Part shown: piece after piece, positions 9,031-17,956 of the stretch
Position numbering within the stretch: position 1 is the stretch's first letter
Layout of the letters: each line of letters starts with the position of its first letter
Assembly (NCBI RefSeq): GCF_029338315.1
Contig: NZ_CP119794.1
Coordinates: 2,170,001-2,234,000 of the forward strand
Reading direction: 5' to 3'
DNA length: 64,000 bases
Source: Haloarcula regularis
GTDB taxonomy: Archaea > Halobacteriota > Halobacteria > Halobacteriales > Haloarculaceae
Translations under genes and position numbers: made by a program
Notes under the pieces: model-generated
Told to the model about the DNA's origin: nothing
The model's database searches: none
What the model saw: only the letters and a program-made list of their open reading frames with translations

Positions 9031-10008
9031 TCACGTGTCGAGCCGCGACAGTTCGTGCTCGACGGTCCCACGCAGTCCCGCACGGAGCGGTCGGTGCTCT
9101 AGGCCGAGTTCGGCCGTCGCCTTCGCGTTGTCGCCGACGTAGGTGACGCCGGCGAGGACCCGCAAGCTCTCGGCGCGGTAGTCCTTCGGGAGGGTCACGA
9201 CGCGTTCGAGCAGGCCGGCGACCGGCGCGAGGACCCGGAACAGCCACGGGGAGACGGTCCGGGGTGGGTCCCGGCCGCTGAGTTCGGCCACCAGCTCGAA
9301 CAGTTCGACGAGCGTCACCGGGTCGCCGCCGACGATGTAGTCCTCACCGGGCGTCCCGTGCTCCATCGCCTGGACGTGCGCACGGGCGATGTCTTCGACG
9401 TGACCGGGGCAGTAGGCCACCGCCCGCGGGACGACCGGGAACTCGCCCCGAAGGAAGTCCCGGAGCGCGTCGCCGAAGACGCTCGTGTCGCCGGGGCCGT
9501 AGACCAGGCCGGGCATGACCGTCACCAGCGGGAGGCCGTCCGCGACCATCGGCCGGGCCACCTCATAGTGGGCCGCCCACTTCGTCCGGTCGTACTCGGT
9601 GAGGTGCGGTCCGACGTAGGTGTAGTCCTCGTCGACCAGCCGGCCGCCCGTGTCGGAGTTGACCGCCAGCGTGCTCGTGTAGACGCCCTTCGGGACGTCG
9701 AGGTCGGCCATCAGTTCCAGCACGTTCCGTGTCCCGGAGACGTTGACGCGTTCGCCCACTGTCGGGTCGTCGGCGCCGACGTCGTACCACCCGGCGACGT
9801 GGAACACGCCGTCGACGCCCGTCATCGGGTCGCGCATGCTCTCGCTGTCGGTGATGTCGCCCTCGACGACCCGCGCGCCCGCGGTCTCGAGGTCGGTCGC
9901 CGCCGACGGCGTCCGCGCGAGGGCAACCACCTCGTGTCCCTCCTCGAGCAACTGCCGGGCGACGTGGCCGCCGACGAACCCAGTCGCGCCCGTGACGAAG
10001 TACTCCAT
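9031..10008 (-). CDS. NAD(P)-dependent epimerase/dehydratase
   Basis: A protein of 325 residues. It begins MEYFVTGATGFVGGHVARQL, the extended-SDR Rossmann motif GxxGxxG, with an NAD-contact DITD near residue 55. The catalytic Tyr-Lys pair appears as YDRTKW near residue 152, with a Ser/Thr in YTSTLAVNS. The substrate-binding domain contains PGLVYGPGDTS. The family acts on nucleotide sugars or on alcohol-type substrates (dihydroflavonol reductase-like); the actual substrate is not evident. The gene stands alone, convergent with the halocyanin gene. Confidence 0.8.
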   Translation of the reverse strand: MEYFVTGATGFVGGHVARQLLEEGHEVVALARTPSAATDLETAGARVVEGDITDSESMRDPMTGVDGVFHVAGWYDVGADDPTVGERVNVSGTRNVLELMADLDVPKGVYTSTLAVNSDTGGRLVDEDYTYVGPHLTEYDRTKWAAHYEVARPMVADGLPLVTVMPGLVYGPGDTSVFGDALRDFLRGEFPVVPRAVAYCPGHVEDIARAHVQAMEHGTPGEDYIVGGDPVTLVELFELVAELSGRDPPRTVSPWLFRVLAPVAGLLERVVTLPKDYRAESLRVLAGVTYVGDNAKATAELGLEHRPLRAGLRGTVEHELSRLDT

Positions 10009-10102
10009 GGCTGACAGACGACGGCGAGACGGATGAAGGTGCCTGCCGCCTCGCGAGCGCCGAACCACAAATCCCACAACGGACCGCGCCGCCACACCGG
10101 CC

Positions 10103-10381
10103 ATGACGAAGACCGTCCACGAACTGCGAAACGAGATTCGAACGGCCGTGGGGCGCTTCGAACGCGAGGTGTCCTCCGGGTTCACCAAGGAGACGCTGGC
10201 GGCCGTCTGCGAGGCCGTCGGCTACGAGATCGACACGGCACGCCTCCCGTCGAAACCTCAGATGCGGGCGGGCATCCTCTGGAAGGTCGGCGAACTCGAG
10301 ACCGACGACCCCGAGCAGGCCGACGGGGCCTTCCGGAAGGCCCAGCTCGCGGCCATCGCGGATGCGCTGCGTGCGGAGTGA
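10103..10381 (+). CDS. Conserved haloarchaeal protein of 92 residues
   Basis: A small acidic, mostly helical protein (VHELRNEIRTAVGRFEREVSSGF, in two parts, then KETLAAVCEAVGYEI and GILWKVGELETDDP). No named domain is recognised. It lies divergent to the epimerase gene, with both starts within 95 bases. Codon use matches the surrounding host genes. Confidence 0.55.
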   Translation: MTKTVHELRNEIRTAVGRFEREVSSGFTKETLAAVCEAVGYEIDTARLPSKPQMRAGILWKVGELETDDPEQADGAFRKAQLAAIADALRAE

Positions 10382-10538
10382 TCACAGGGCTCACGACCAG
10401 AGTGTCCGAATGCCCGTTTCGTCGAATATACACCACACATTCCACACATCCATCTACATTTCGGATTGGAGCGTAATATACTAGCATAACTCCGCGAAAA
10501 ACTTAATAGTCTGTGTCGAGAGAGTACATCCGTCGGAA

Positions 10539-10718
10539 ATGTCACTCAAATCGTTCACGGCCGCGCTGACGCTGTACCAGAGCCAGACGCTCACACTCGA
10601 GCAGGCCGCGACGCACGGCGGCGTCACGGTGTCGAAGTTCGAGACCGCCCTCCAGGCACGTGGAATTCCGGTCCGCGAGACCGCCCGGGACCGCGCGAGC
10701 GCACAGACGGCGAAGTAA
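10539..10718 (+). CDS. DUF7317-like small helix-turn-helix protein
   Basis: A protein of 59 residues beginning MSLKSFTAALTLYQSQTLTL. The segment EQAATHGGVTVSKFETALQA followed by RGIPVRE resembles short haloarchaeal one-domain helix-turn-helix proteins (UPF0175/DUF7317-like), which are often suggested to be antitoxins or regulators. A TATA-like ACTTAATAG lies about 37 bases upstream of the ATG, giving a very short leader. No toxin-like partner is seen beside it. Confidence 0.6.
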   Translation: MSLKSFTAALTLYQSQTLTLEQAATHGGVTVSKFETALQARGIPVRETARDRASAQTAK

Positions 10719-10788
10719 CCCCACTGCTGTACGGGGTGGGCAAGCAGTCGGCGCAAGTTCTATTGCCCGGTCGGCCGGGGATGAGAGT

Positions 10789-11532
10789 ATGGGAGCGACA
10801 CCGCTTGCAGGACAGGCCGTACTGATCACGGGCGCGAGTTCGGGCATCGGCGCGGCGACGGCCCACCGCGTCGCCGCCGACGGTGGCGACGTGGCGTTGC
10901 TCGCCCGCCGCGAGGGGCGCCTCGAGGACCTGGCCGACGAAGTGACCGACGCCCACGACGTCACAGCCCACGTCGTCCCGGCGGACGTGAGCGACCCGGC
11001 GGCGGTGGCGGCGGCCGTCGAGTCGACCGTCGAGACCCTCGGGTCGCTGGACGGCGTCGTCGCCAACGCCGGCCTCGGCCGCGGGGACGAGGTCGAGACG
11101 ATGAGCGACGACGACTACCGGACGATGATGGACGTCAACGTCGACGGCGCGTTCTACACCGCCCGCGAGGCCCTGCCGCACCTGCGCGAGGCGACCGGGA
11201 ACATGGTGTTCATCGGGAGTTTCGCCGGCCAGTACCCCCGGCCGGCCAACCCCGTCTACGCCGCCACGAAGTGGTGGGTCCGCGGGTTCGCGATGAGTCT
11301 GGCAGCCCAGGTCGGCGACGAGGACATCGGCGTCACTGTCGTCAACCCGACGGAGGTCCGCTCTGAGTTCGGCAGCGAGGACGGCGAGGCCTTCGAGGAA
11401 CGGTTCGAACCCGGCGAGGTGACCGAACCCGAGGAGGTGGCCGACGCCGTCGCCTTCGCGCTCGCCCAGACGCCGCCGACGACGGTCAACGAACTGGACG
11501 TCTACCGCCGGGACAAGTTCGCGCACTTCTAG
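10789..11532 (+). CDS. SDR-family oxidoreductase
   Basis: A protein of 247 residues, a classical short-chain dehydrogenase. It shows the cofactor motif TGASSGIGAATA (TGxxxGIG), the structural NAG motif (VVANAGLG), a catalytic Ser (FIGSFAG) and YAATK (YxxxK). The acidic start of strand 2 is replaced by ARREGRL, which favours NADP(H). ATG 10789 gives the standard N-terminus (GATPLAGQAVLITGAS). The substrate cannot be predicted. It converges on argF across a 150-base spacer with haloarchaeal low-complexity sequence. Confidence 0.82.
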   Translation: MGATPLAGQAVLITGASSGIGAATAHRVAADGGDVALLARREGRLEDLADEVTDAHDVTAHVVPADVSDPAAVAAAVESTVETLGSLDGVVANAGLGRGDEVETMSDDDYRTMMDVNVDGAFYTAREALPHLREATGNMVFIGSFAGQYPRPANPVYAATKWWVRGFAMSLAAQVGDEDIGVTVVNPTEVRSEFGSEDGEAFEERFEPGEVTEPEEVADAVAFALAQTPPTTVNELDVYRRDKFAHF

Positions 11533-11686
11533 ACCACTGTTTACTTCGTCGGGTCGTTCGCTTCGCTCACGACCACTCCTCGCAACGTGGGGAAAAACCG
11601 CTCACTCCGTTCCCGGTGCTACGCCCTCCACGGCTCCCTGCGGTCGCCGTTCCGGTTCGAGACCCCTCACTTTGCTCGGGCTCGCG

Positions 11687-12577
11687 CTATTGCTCTGCCA
11701 GCCACACCAGCAACCCTTTCTGGGCGTGTAGCCGGTTCTCCGCCTGGTCCCAGACGATGGCGTTGTCGCTCTCGACGACCTCGTCGGTGACCTCCTCGCC
11801 GCGGTGGGCGGGCAGGCAGTGCATCAGTTTGCGGTCGCCAAGCAGGTCCGTCGTCACCTGGAAGCCGTCGAACTCCGCGAGCTTCTCCTCGCGGCGGTCC
11901 TCCTGGCCCATGCTGACGAAGACGTCGGTGTAGACCACGTCGGCGTCGGCCACGGCGGCCGCGGGGTCGTGGGTCGTCTCGGGCACGTCGCCGAGGTCAG
12001 CCGCGCGGTCGAGCACGTCCTCGTCCACCTCGTAGCCCTCGGGCGTCGCCACGGTGAGATCGAGGCCGGTCATCGCCGCGCCGAGCACGAACGACTGGCA
12101 GACGTTGTTCCCGTCGCCGACCCACGCCACGTCCACGTCGAAGTCGCCGAACTCCTCGCGGATGGTCAGCAGGTCGGCCAGCGTCTGACAAGGGTGGGCG
12201 TCGTCGGTCAGGGCGTTGATTACCGGGACCTCGGAGTACTCGGCCAGTTCCTCGACGTCGGCGTGGTCGTAGACGCGGGCCATGATGAAATCGACGTACC
12301 GGGCCAACGCCCGGGCGGTGTCCTTGACCGGTTCGCCGTGGCCCAGATGGATGTCGTCGGGGCCCAGGAAGATTGCGTGGCCGCCAAGCTGGGTCATCCC
12401 CGTCTCGAAGGAGACGCGGGTCCGCGTCGAGGGCTTCTCGAATATCATCCCCAGCGTCTGCTGGTCGAGCAGGTCGTTGCGCGTCGCCGGCCCGGTGCCG
12501 GCCTTCATGTCGGCGGCGCGGTCCAGCACGGCGTGCAGTTCGTCGGTCGTGAGGTCGTCGACGTCGAGTAGGTGCAT
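11687..12577 (-). CDS. argF: Ornithine carbamoyltransferase
   Basis: Carbamoyl phosphate + ornithine to citrulline, a step in arginine synthesis (or, reversed, fermentation). A protein of 296 residues with the carbamoyl-phosphate motif EKPSTRTRVSFE near residue 46, the HPCQTLADL motif and the ornithine-binding MHCLPAHRG. It is the last gene of the minus-strand arginine cluster and starts 5 bases after the lysK stop. Context (LysW pathway plus argGH) supports a biosynthetic role. Confidence 0.94.
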   Translation of the reverse strand: MHLLDVDDLTTDELHAVLDRAADMKAGTGPATRNDLLDQQTLGMIFEKPSTRTRVSFETGMTQLGGHAIFLGPDDIHLGHGEPVKDTARALARYVDFIMARVYDHADVEELAEYSEVPVINALTDDAHPCQTLADLLTIREEFGDFDVDVAWVGDGNNVCQSFVLGAAMTGLDLTVATPEGYEVDEDVLDRAADLGDVPETTHDPAAAVADADVVYTDVFVSMGQEDRREEKLAEFDGFQVTTDLLGDRKLMHCLPAHRGEEVTDEVVESDNAIVWDQAENRLHAQKGLLVWLAEQ

Positions 12578-12582
12578 CGTCT

Positions 12583-13644
12583 TCAGTCCTCCAGGAGGCG
12601 TTCGGTGACGTCGGTCAGGACGCTGACCGAGCGGTCGTACTCCGCGAGTTCGATGTGTTCGTCGGGCGCGTGGTCCAGGTCGGAGTCGCCCGGGCCGTAG
12701 GTGACCATCGGACAGTCCCACGCTTTCGCGTAGACGTTCATGTCGCTGGTGCCGGTCTTGCGAAGCATGTGGGGCTCGCCGCCGTGCTGGCGGATGGTCG
12801 CCCGGAAGGCCCGCGCGACCGGCGTCCGGGGGCTCTGCATCACGGGTTCCACCTGGTCGTTCCAGTTGACCGTGCCGTTCTCGAGGTAGCCGTCGGCGAT
12901 CTCGCGTATCTCGTCGGTGGTGTACTCCGGTGGCACCCGCAGCTGGACCTCCATCGTCGTCTCGACGGAGAGGCCGTCGGCGGAGATGCCGCCGTCGATG
13001 TCCACGGGCTTGCAGGTGACCCGTTCGAAGACGGGCATCCACTCGTCGGGGTCGAACTCGGCCTCGACGGCGGACCACCAGTCGATGGCGTCCTGGATGG
13101 CGTTGTTCTCCGGCCGTGAGGAGTGGCCCGACTCGCTGGTGGCGACGTAGGTGCCGCCCAGCAGGCCCCGGTAACCCAGCGTGATGCCCTCCCAGCCGGA
13201 GGGTTCGCCGTTGATGACGGCGTCCGGCGCGCTGTCGCGGTCCTCGACGAGGTGCCGGCCACCCGTCGAGTCGACTTCCTCCATGACGACGCCGACGAAC
13301 GACGCCCCCGTGCGGACGGCCGCGACGGCCATCGCACACAGCGGCCCCTTCGCGTCGACGGAACCACGGCCCCACAGCACGCCGCCGTCGTCGCCTTCCG
13401 CGACGCGGACCGGGATGTCGCCCGGCACGGTGTCGATGTGGGAGGTCAGCAGGACGCCGTCGTCGGCCGGCGCGCGGACGTTGCCGACCTCGTCGATCCA
13501 GACCTCGCGGTCGTGGGCCTCGAAGAACTCGGCGAGGTACCGCGCCGCGTCGCCCTCGCTGCGCGAGACCGAGGGGATGCGGACGACGTCTTCCAGCAGT
13601 TCGCGGGCCTCGCCGTCGGCCTCGCGGGTCTGGGCCTCGCTCAT
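12583..13644 (-). CDS. lysK: [LysW]-lysine/[LysW]-ornithine hydrolase
   Basis: M20-family zinc peptidase that releases ornithine (or lysine) from its LysW carrier. A protein of 353 residues: the metal site shows SHIDTVPG and GRGSVDAKGPLCAM, then the VVMEEVDSTGG glutamates, and GTSDMNVYAKAWDCPMVTYGPG near the C-terminus, all typical of LysK/ArgE. ATG 13644 overlaps the stop of the upstream argD by four bases, indicating coupling. As the cluster also has argF, argG and argH, ornithine is the likely product. Confidence 0.88.
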   Translation of the reverse strand: MSEAQTREADGEARELLEDVVRIPSVSRSEGDAARYLAEFFEAHDREVWIDEVGNVRAPADDGVLLTSHIDTVPGDIPVRVAEGDDGGVLWGRGSVDAKGPLCAMAVAAVRTGASFVGVVMEEVDSTGGRHLVEDRDSAPDAVINGEPSGWEGITLGYRGLLGGTYVATSESGHSSRPENNAIQDAIDWWSAVEAEFDPDEWMPVFERVTCKPVDIDGGISADGLSVETTMEVQLRVPPEYTTDEIREIADGYLENGTVNWNDQVEPVMQSPRTPVARAFRATIRQHGGEPHMLRKTGTSDMNVYAKAWDCPMVTYGPGDSDLDHAPDEHIELAEYDRSVSVLTDVTERLLED

Positions 13645-14768
13645 GCGAGCACCTCCGCCATGGCGTCGACGACCTCGTCGACGTGGTCCTCGTCGATGGT
13701 CAGCGGCGGGAGCAGGCGCACGACGGTCCGGCCCGCCGGCAGTGCAAGCACCTGGTGGTTCAAAGCGAGTTGCTTCAGCGCCGTGTTGGCCCCGCGGCCG
13801 ATCTCGACGCCGACCATCAGGCCCTCGCCGCGGATGTCCCGCACCTCGTCGCCGACGACCGCTTCGAGTTCCGTCTGGAGATAGTCGCCCATCGCGGCGG
13901 CGTTCTGGGGCACGGACTCCTCGACGATGGTCGAGACAGTCGCGCCCGCGGCAGCCGAAATCACGGGGCCACCGGAGAACGTCGAGGCATGGGAGCCGTA
14001 GTTCTCGGCGATCCAGTCGCGACAGAGCGTCGCGCCGACGGGGAAGCCGTTGCCCAGGCCCTTCGCCGAGGTGATCATGTCGGGCGTGACGTCGGCCCGC
14101 TGGGAGTTCCAGAGCGCGCCCGTGCGGCCCATCCCCGTCTGGACCTCGTCGAAGATCAGCGCCGCGCCGGCGTCTTCGGTAATCTCGCGGGCCGCTTCCA
14201 GGTAGCCCGCAGAGGCGGGGTTGATGCCGCCCTCGCCCTGGACGGGTTCGACGATGAACGCCGCGGTGTCCTCGTCGACGGCCTCCGCCAGCGCCTCGCT
14301 GTCGTCGTACGGGACGAACTCCACGTCGCCGATGAGCGGCTCGTAGGGCTTCTTGTACTTGGTCTTCCACGTGGTCGCGAGCGATCCCATCGTCCGGCCG
14401 TGGAAGCCCTGCATGGTGGCGATTATCTTCGAATTCCCGGTGGCCGAGCGGGCGAATTTTAGTGCTGCTTCGTTGGCCTCTGTCCCGGAGTTACAGAGCC
14501 ACGTCTTGTCGATGGGGTCCGGTGCGGTGTCGGCCAGCAGTTCGTACAGCGCCGTCCGCTCGGCGTTGGGATACGAGGCCTGCACGTAGGTGAGCTTCTC
14601 GAACTGCTCGGTTACGGCCTCCTGTACCGCGGGATGGCCGTGTCCGAGCGGGACGCAGGCGTAGGACGCGCCCATGTCGAGGTACTCGGTACCGCTGTCG
14701 TCGGCGACGTACGCGCCGTCGCCGCGTTCGATCTGGATGGGTTTCTCGTTGAAGACGAATCCACTCAT
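13641..14768 (-). CDS. argD: [LysW]-glutamate/aminoadipate semialdehyde aminotransferase
   Basis: PLP enzyme of class III, 375 residues. The features are SGTEANEAALKFAR (PLP phosphate contact), FDEVQTGMGRTG (the PLP-ring aspartate), the Schiff-base lysine in TSAKGLGNGFP and HASTFSGGPV. It transaminates the LysW-bound semialdehyde with glutamate as amino donor. It overlaps argB upstream and lysK downstream by four bases on each side, so it lies in a tightly coupled operon. Dual use for lysine is possible. Confidence 0.9.
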   Translation of the reverse strand: MSGFVFNEKPIQIERGDGAYVADDSGTEYLDMGASYACVPLGHGHPAVQEAVTEQFEKLTYVQASYPNAERTALYELLADTAPDPIDKTWLCNSGTEANEAALKFARSATGNSKIIATMQGFHGRTMGSLATTWKTKYKKPYEPLIGDVEFVPYDDSEALAEAVDEDTAAFIVEPVQGEGGINPASAGYLEAAREITEDAGAALIFDEVQTGMGRTGALWNSQRADVTPDMITSAKGLGNGFPVGATLCRDWIAENYGSHASTFSGGPVISAAAGATVSTIVEESVPQNAAAMGDYLQTELEAVVGDEVRDIRGEGLMVGVEIGRGANTALKQLALNHQVLALPAGRTVVRLLPPLTIDEDHVDEVVDAMAEVLA

Positions 14769-15604
14769 TGTTCTTCCTCCTGCACTGCGCTTGCGTAGAC
14801 GTGTGTCCCATCGCCATCGAGTGCCGAGAGAATCGGCTCCTCGGCGTTGGCGTCGGCCACGACGACCTCGGGCGACCCGCCGTCGAGTGCCTCCTCGGCG
14901 GCCATGATCTTCCGACCCATGAAGCCCTCGGCGGCGTCCTCGAGGGCGGCCCAGTCGTCGCCCGTCTCGACGGACTCGATGAGCGTCGCAGGGTCGTCGG
15001 GGTCCGCATAGACGCCGGCGACGTCGGTCAGCAGGACGAGCGTCGCGTCGAGTTCGCCGGCGATAGCGGCGGCCGAGCGGTCGGCGTCGGTGTTCACGGG
15101 AATTATCTCGTCATCGTCTTTGCCGGCCATCGGTGGCGCAGCGACCGGGGTGTACCCGTCGTCGAGCAGCGACTCGAGCAGGTCGCCGTTGACCTGCTTG
15201 ATGGTGCCGGAGTGGTCGCCCCGGCGAATCTTCCTCTTGCCGTCCTCGACGACTCGCACGGCCGATTTCCGCGGACCGTACAGCAACTTGCCGTCGACGC
15301 CGTTCAGGCCGACGGCGTCCACGTCCAGGCTCTGCAGGCCGGCGACCAGTTGCGTGTTGAGGTGGCCAAAAGCCATCTCGAAGACCTCCATCGTCGTCTC
15401 GTCGGTGAACCGGCCGACGACGCCCGACGGCGTCTCGACGTACTCCGGTTCGACGCCGAGTCGTTCGAGCGTCTCGTCGACCTTCGTGGAGCCGCCGTGG
15501 ACCACGACGACCTGTTCGCCCGCTTCGACCAGCGTTGCGACGTCCGCAAGCGCTCCCGCGGGGTCGACCGCGCGAGCGCCACCGACTTTGATTACGACAG
15601 TCAT
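14765..15604 (-). CDS. argB: [LysW]-glutamate/aminoadipate kinase
   Basis: Amino-acid kinase family, 279 residues. It starts MTVVIKVGGARAVDP, with VVHGGSTKVDETLERLG (substrate loop) and the nucleotide-site aspartate region VLLTDVAGVYADPDDP. It phosphorylates the carboxylate of LysW-bound glutamate (or aminoadipate). The GSTKVDETLERLG stretch near residue 38 is typical of the LysZ type rather than of bacterial ArgB. It overlaps argD by four bases and lies 18 bases after argC. Confidence 0.9.
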   Translation of the reverse strand: MTVVIKVGGARAVDPAGALADVATLVEAGEQVVVVHGGSTKVDETLERLGVEPEYVETPSGVVGRFTDETTMEVFEMAFGHLNTQLVAGLQSLDVDAVGLNGVDGKLLYGPRKSAVRVVEDGKRKIRRGDHSGTIKQVNGDLLESLLDDGYTPVAAPPMAGKDDDEIIPVNTDADRSAAAIAGELDATLVLLTDVAGVYADPDDPATLIESVETGDDWAALEDAAEGFMGRKIMAAEEALDGGSPEVVVADANAEEPILSALDGDGTHVYASAVQEEEQ

Positions 15605-15622
15605 GGAAAATCACTCCAGGGA

Positions 15623-16660
15623 TTACGGTGCGCCGACGGGGTGGAGCCCCTGGAACTCCAGGCCCGCCGTCTCTTCGATGCCGAGCGCGACGTTCGCGGC
15701 GTGGACGGCCTGGCCGGCCGACCCCTTCATCATGTTGTCGATAGCCGAGAACACGACGACGCGCTTGTTCGCGGGGTCGAGTTCGAAGCCGACCTCGGCC
15801 GTGTTCGTCCCGGCGACGGCTTTCGGCTCGGGGTAGCGATAGACGCCACCGCCGCCCGCGACCAACTCGACGAACGGTTCGTCCTCGTACTGCCCTCTGT
15901 AGGCGCCCCAGAGGTCGCCCTTCGAGACCGGCCCGTCCGGGAAGACGTGACAGGTCGCGCTCGCGCCGCGGACCATGTCCACCGCGTGGACGGTAAACGA
16001 GACGTCGAGGCCCAGGAACTCCTGGATCTCGGCCTCGTGGCGGTGGCCCGTCGGGGCGTACGGGCGGACGACGCCCGAGCGCTCGGGGTGCGAGGAGGCC
16101 TCGCCGCCGCCGGCGCCGCCCTCGCTGGAGCCGACCTTCACGTCGACGACGACCTGCTCGTCGCCCGACAGGACGTCGTGTTCGAAGAGCGGGAGCAGTC
16201 CGAGAATCGTCGCCGTGGCGTTACAACCGCCCGAAGCGATGAGATCGGCCCCTTCGAGATTCTCGCGATTGAGTTCCGGCAGGGCGTACTCGCTTTGCTC
16301 GAGTAGTTCCGGGCGCGTGTGCCCGTCGTACCACTCGTCGTACTGCGCCTCGGTCGAGAGGCGGAAGTCCGCCGAAAGGTCCACGACCGTGTCGGCCGCG
16401 TCCTGGAACGCGTCGATCTGTTCCATCGAGACGCCGTGGGGCGTCGCGGCGAACAGGACGTCCACCGACTCGAGGTCCTCGGGCGAGGAGAAGCGCAGGT
16501 CCGAGTGGCGCAGGTTCGGGTGCTGGTGGCCGATGGTCTTGTTCTCCTTCGACCGGCTCGTGGCCTGTGTGAGTTCGAACTCGGGGTGGCCGTCGAGCAG
16601 GCGGAGGAGTTCGCCGCCGGTGAACCCGGACCCGCCGACGACGCTCGCGGAGTAGGTCAT
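15623..16660 (-). CDS. argC: [LysW]-glutamyl-phosphate/aminoadipyl-phosphate reductase
   Basis: NADPH-dependent reductase, 345 residues, ArgC/LysY type. The N-terminal Rossmann motif is SVVGGSGFTGGELLRLL; the catalytic cysteine is in SGGCNATATILGL near residue 148; the C-terminal domain contains VSFTVHAVDMVRGASATCHV. It produces the LysW-bound semialdehyde that argD then transaminates. Its start overlaps the argX stop by four bases. Confidence 0.9.
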   Translation of the reverse strand: MTYSASVVGGSGFTGGELLRLLDGHPEFELTQATSRSKENKTIGHQHPNLRHSDLRFSSPEDLESVDVLFAATPHGVSMEQIDAFQDAADTVVDLSADFRLSTEAQYDEWYDGHTRPELLEQSEYALPELNRENLEGADLIASGGCNATATILGLLPLFEHDVLSGDEQVVVDVKVGSSEGGAGGGEASSHPERSGVVRPYAPTGHRHEAEIQEFLGLDVSFTVHAVDMVRGASATCHVFPDGPVSKGDLWGAYRGQYEDEPFVELVAGGGGVYRYPEPKAVAGTNTAEVGFELDPANKRVVVFSAIDNMMKGSAGQAVHAANVALGIEETAGLEFQGLHPVGAP

Positions 16661-17577
16661 GCGCTGACCTCCGCGTCCGTCTCGCTTGCGACCTTCGATT
16701 CGAGCCAGTCGACCACTTCGGCCGGAACGTCGACGTCGGCCACCTCGTTGAGCGCCTTGAACTCGACGGTGTGGTTGACCTCGTGGACGGTGTAGTCCTG
16801 CGCTCGCGGCTCGTCGCCGCTCGCGTCCTGGGTGTCGCTGCGCGACACCCCAACCTCCATCAGGTCGATGCCCAGCAGGCCACCACCCACGGCCTCGGAG
16901 GCTTGCTCGACCAGTTCGAGCGCGCGGTCGTCCAGTTCGAAGGTGTCCGTCTCCGCGCCCTTCGCGGCGTTGGTGAGCCAGTGGTCCGAGGAGCGGACCA
17001 TCGCGGCGACGGGTTCGCCGTCGGTCGCCAGGACGCGGATGTCCCGGCCGGGCTTGTCGACGAACTCCTGGACGTAGAAGATCTTGTGCTCGTAGTGGCC
17101 CAGCGTCGCCTTGTGCTCTAAGATGGCTTCGGCGGCGTCCCGCGAGTCGATTTTGGCCATCAGGCGACCCCAGGAGCCGACGACCGGCTTGAGCACACAG
17201 GGGTAACCGAAGTCCTCGATGGACTCCAGTGCCGCCTCCTTCGTGAACGCCACGTCCGTATCGGGCGTGGGGACGCCGGCCTCGACGAGCGCGAGGCTGT
17301 TTTTCACCTTGTCCGCGCAGGTCTCCGCGACGTCGGGGCCGTTGACGACCGGGACGCCGTAGGCTTTCGCGAACTTCGTCGCGTAGACGCTCCGGGAGGT
17401 CGCCAGACAGCGGTCGACGACGATGTCGAGGTCCGCGAACGCCTCGGGAGCCTCGCTGATGTTGAACTGCTGCTTGCGAACGTCGATTTTCACGACATCG
17501 TGGTCGCGCTCGCGCAGCTCCGAGAGCAGGAGCTTCTCGTCCTTGCGGATACGGGAGTAGAGGAGTCCGACCTTCAT
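16657..17577 (-). CDS. argX: Glutamate (or aminoadipate)-LysW ligase
   Basis: ATP-grasp ligase of 306 residues that attaches glutamate through its amino group to the C-terminal Glu of LysW. It begins MKVGLLYSRIRKDEKLLLSE; ATP-grasp features include YPCVLKPVVGSWGRLMAKID, YVQEFVDKPGRDIRVLATDG and the metal site GGGLLGIDLMEV, then VHEVNHTVEFKALNE. Presence of argF, argG and argH suggests glutamate as substrate. It starts 49 bases after the lysW stop and leads the coupled block. Confidence 0.9.
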   Translation of the reverse strand: MKVGLLYSRIRKDEKLLLSELRERDHDVVKIDVRKQQFNISEAPEAFADLDIVVDRCLATSRSVYATKFAKAYGVPVVNGPDVAETCADKVKNSLALVEAGVPTPDTDVAFTKEAALESIEDFGYPCVLKPVVGSWGRLMAKIDSRDAAEAILEHKATLGHYEHKIFYVQEFVDKPGRDIRVLATDGEPVAAMVRSSDHWLTNAAKGAETDTFELDDRALELVEQASEAVGGGLLGIDLMEVGVSRSDTQDASGDEPRAQDYTVHEVNHTVEFKALNEVADVDVPAEVVDWLESKVASETDAEVSA

Positions 17578-17626
17578 GCTGTCACCTCGGTGTGGGCCGG
17601 CACGTCACGCCGTGCCGCCACCGCCA

Positions 17627-17791
17627 TCACTCGCCCCAGTCCTCTTCGAGCTCGGGGGCGCTGTCGAGCTCGACCGGGTCCGTCTCGACGACTTCGAGTT
17701 CGGCCCCACAGGTGGTGCAGTCGACGATCTCTCCGACTTCCAGGTCGTCGTGCAGGGAGACTTCGGCCCCGCACTCGATGCAGTCTGCCAT
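17627..17791 (-). CDS. lysW: Amino-group carrier protein LysW/ArgW
   Basis: A protein of 54 residues, easily missed because of its size. It starts MADCIECGAEVSLHDDLEVG, has a second CxxC knuckle (CTTCGAELEVVE) forming a zinc site, and ends in EDWGE, the conserved tail whose last Glu gamma-carboxylate carries the amino acid during synthesis. It is the first gene of the operon, just downstream of a clear TATA box, and its highly acidic surface fits electrostatic recognition by the pathway enzymes. Confidence 0.93.
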   Translation of the reverse strand: MADCIECGAEVSLHDDLEVGEIVDCTTCGAELEVVETDPVELDSAPELEEDWGE

Positions 17792-17811
17792 TGTACCTCA
17801 CTCTCACGTAG

Positions 17812-17824
17812 CGACCCACTTAAA
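17812..17824 (-). promoter_or_regulatory. Promoter of the lysW-argF operon
   Basis: Read on the minus strand, GAAGTCTTTAAGTGG includes a TATA-like CTTTAAG about 27 bases before the lysW ATG, so the transcript is probably leaderless or nearly so. Further upstream (17835-17860) the DNA is AT-rich (TTACTATTGTTTTCTGATAA on the minus strand), where a BRE or an activator could sit. Confidence 0.5.
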
Positions 17825-17921
17825 GACTTCGAACTTATCAGAAAACAATAGTAAAACGTACTGCCGTCTAACGGAGCAACACTGTCGATTGCGGCACGTG
17901 ACTGATTCGTATATCAGAATT

Positions 17922-17948
17922 ATTTTATTTAAGCCCCTCGAGGGGGTC
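17922..17948 (-). terminator. Hairpin and AT tract after argH
   Basis: About ten bases after the argH stop (minus strand), the perfect palindrome CCCCTCGAGGGG is followed by GCTTAAATAAAATAATT. A GC stem followed by a T/A-rich tract fits a transcription terminator separating argGH from the lysW operon, although archaeal termination needs mainly the T-rich part. Confidence 0.45.
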
Positions 17949-17956
17949 GTCGTCGC

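Noticed and set aside
14768..16306. 512-codon open frame antisense to argB and argC
   Set aside because: Shadow frame created by high GC at third positions; no domain and the wrong composition.
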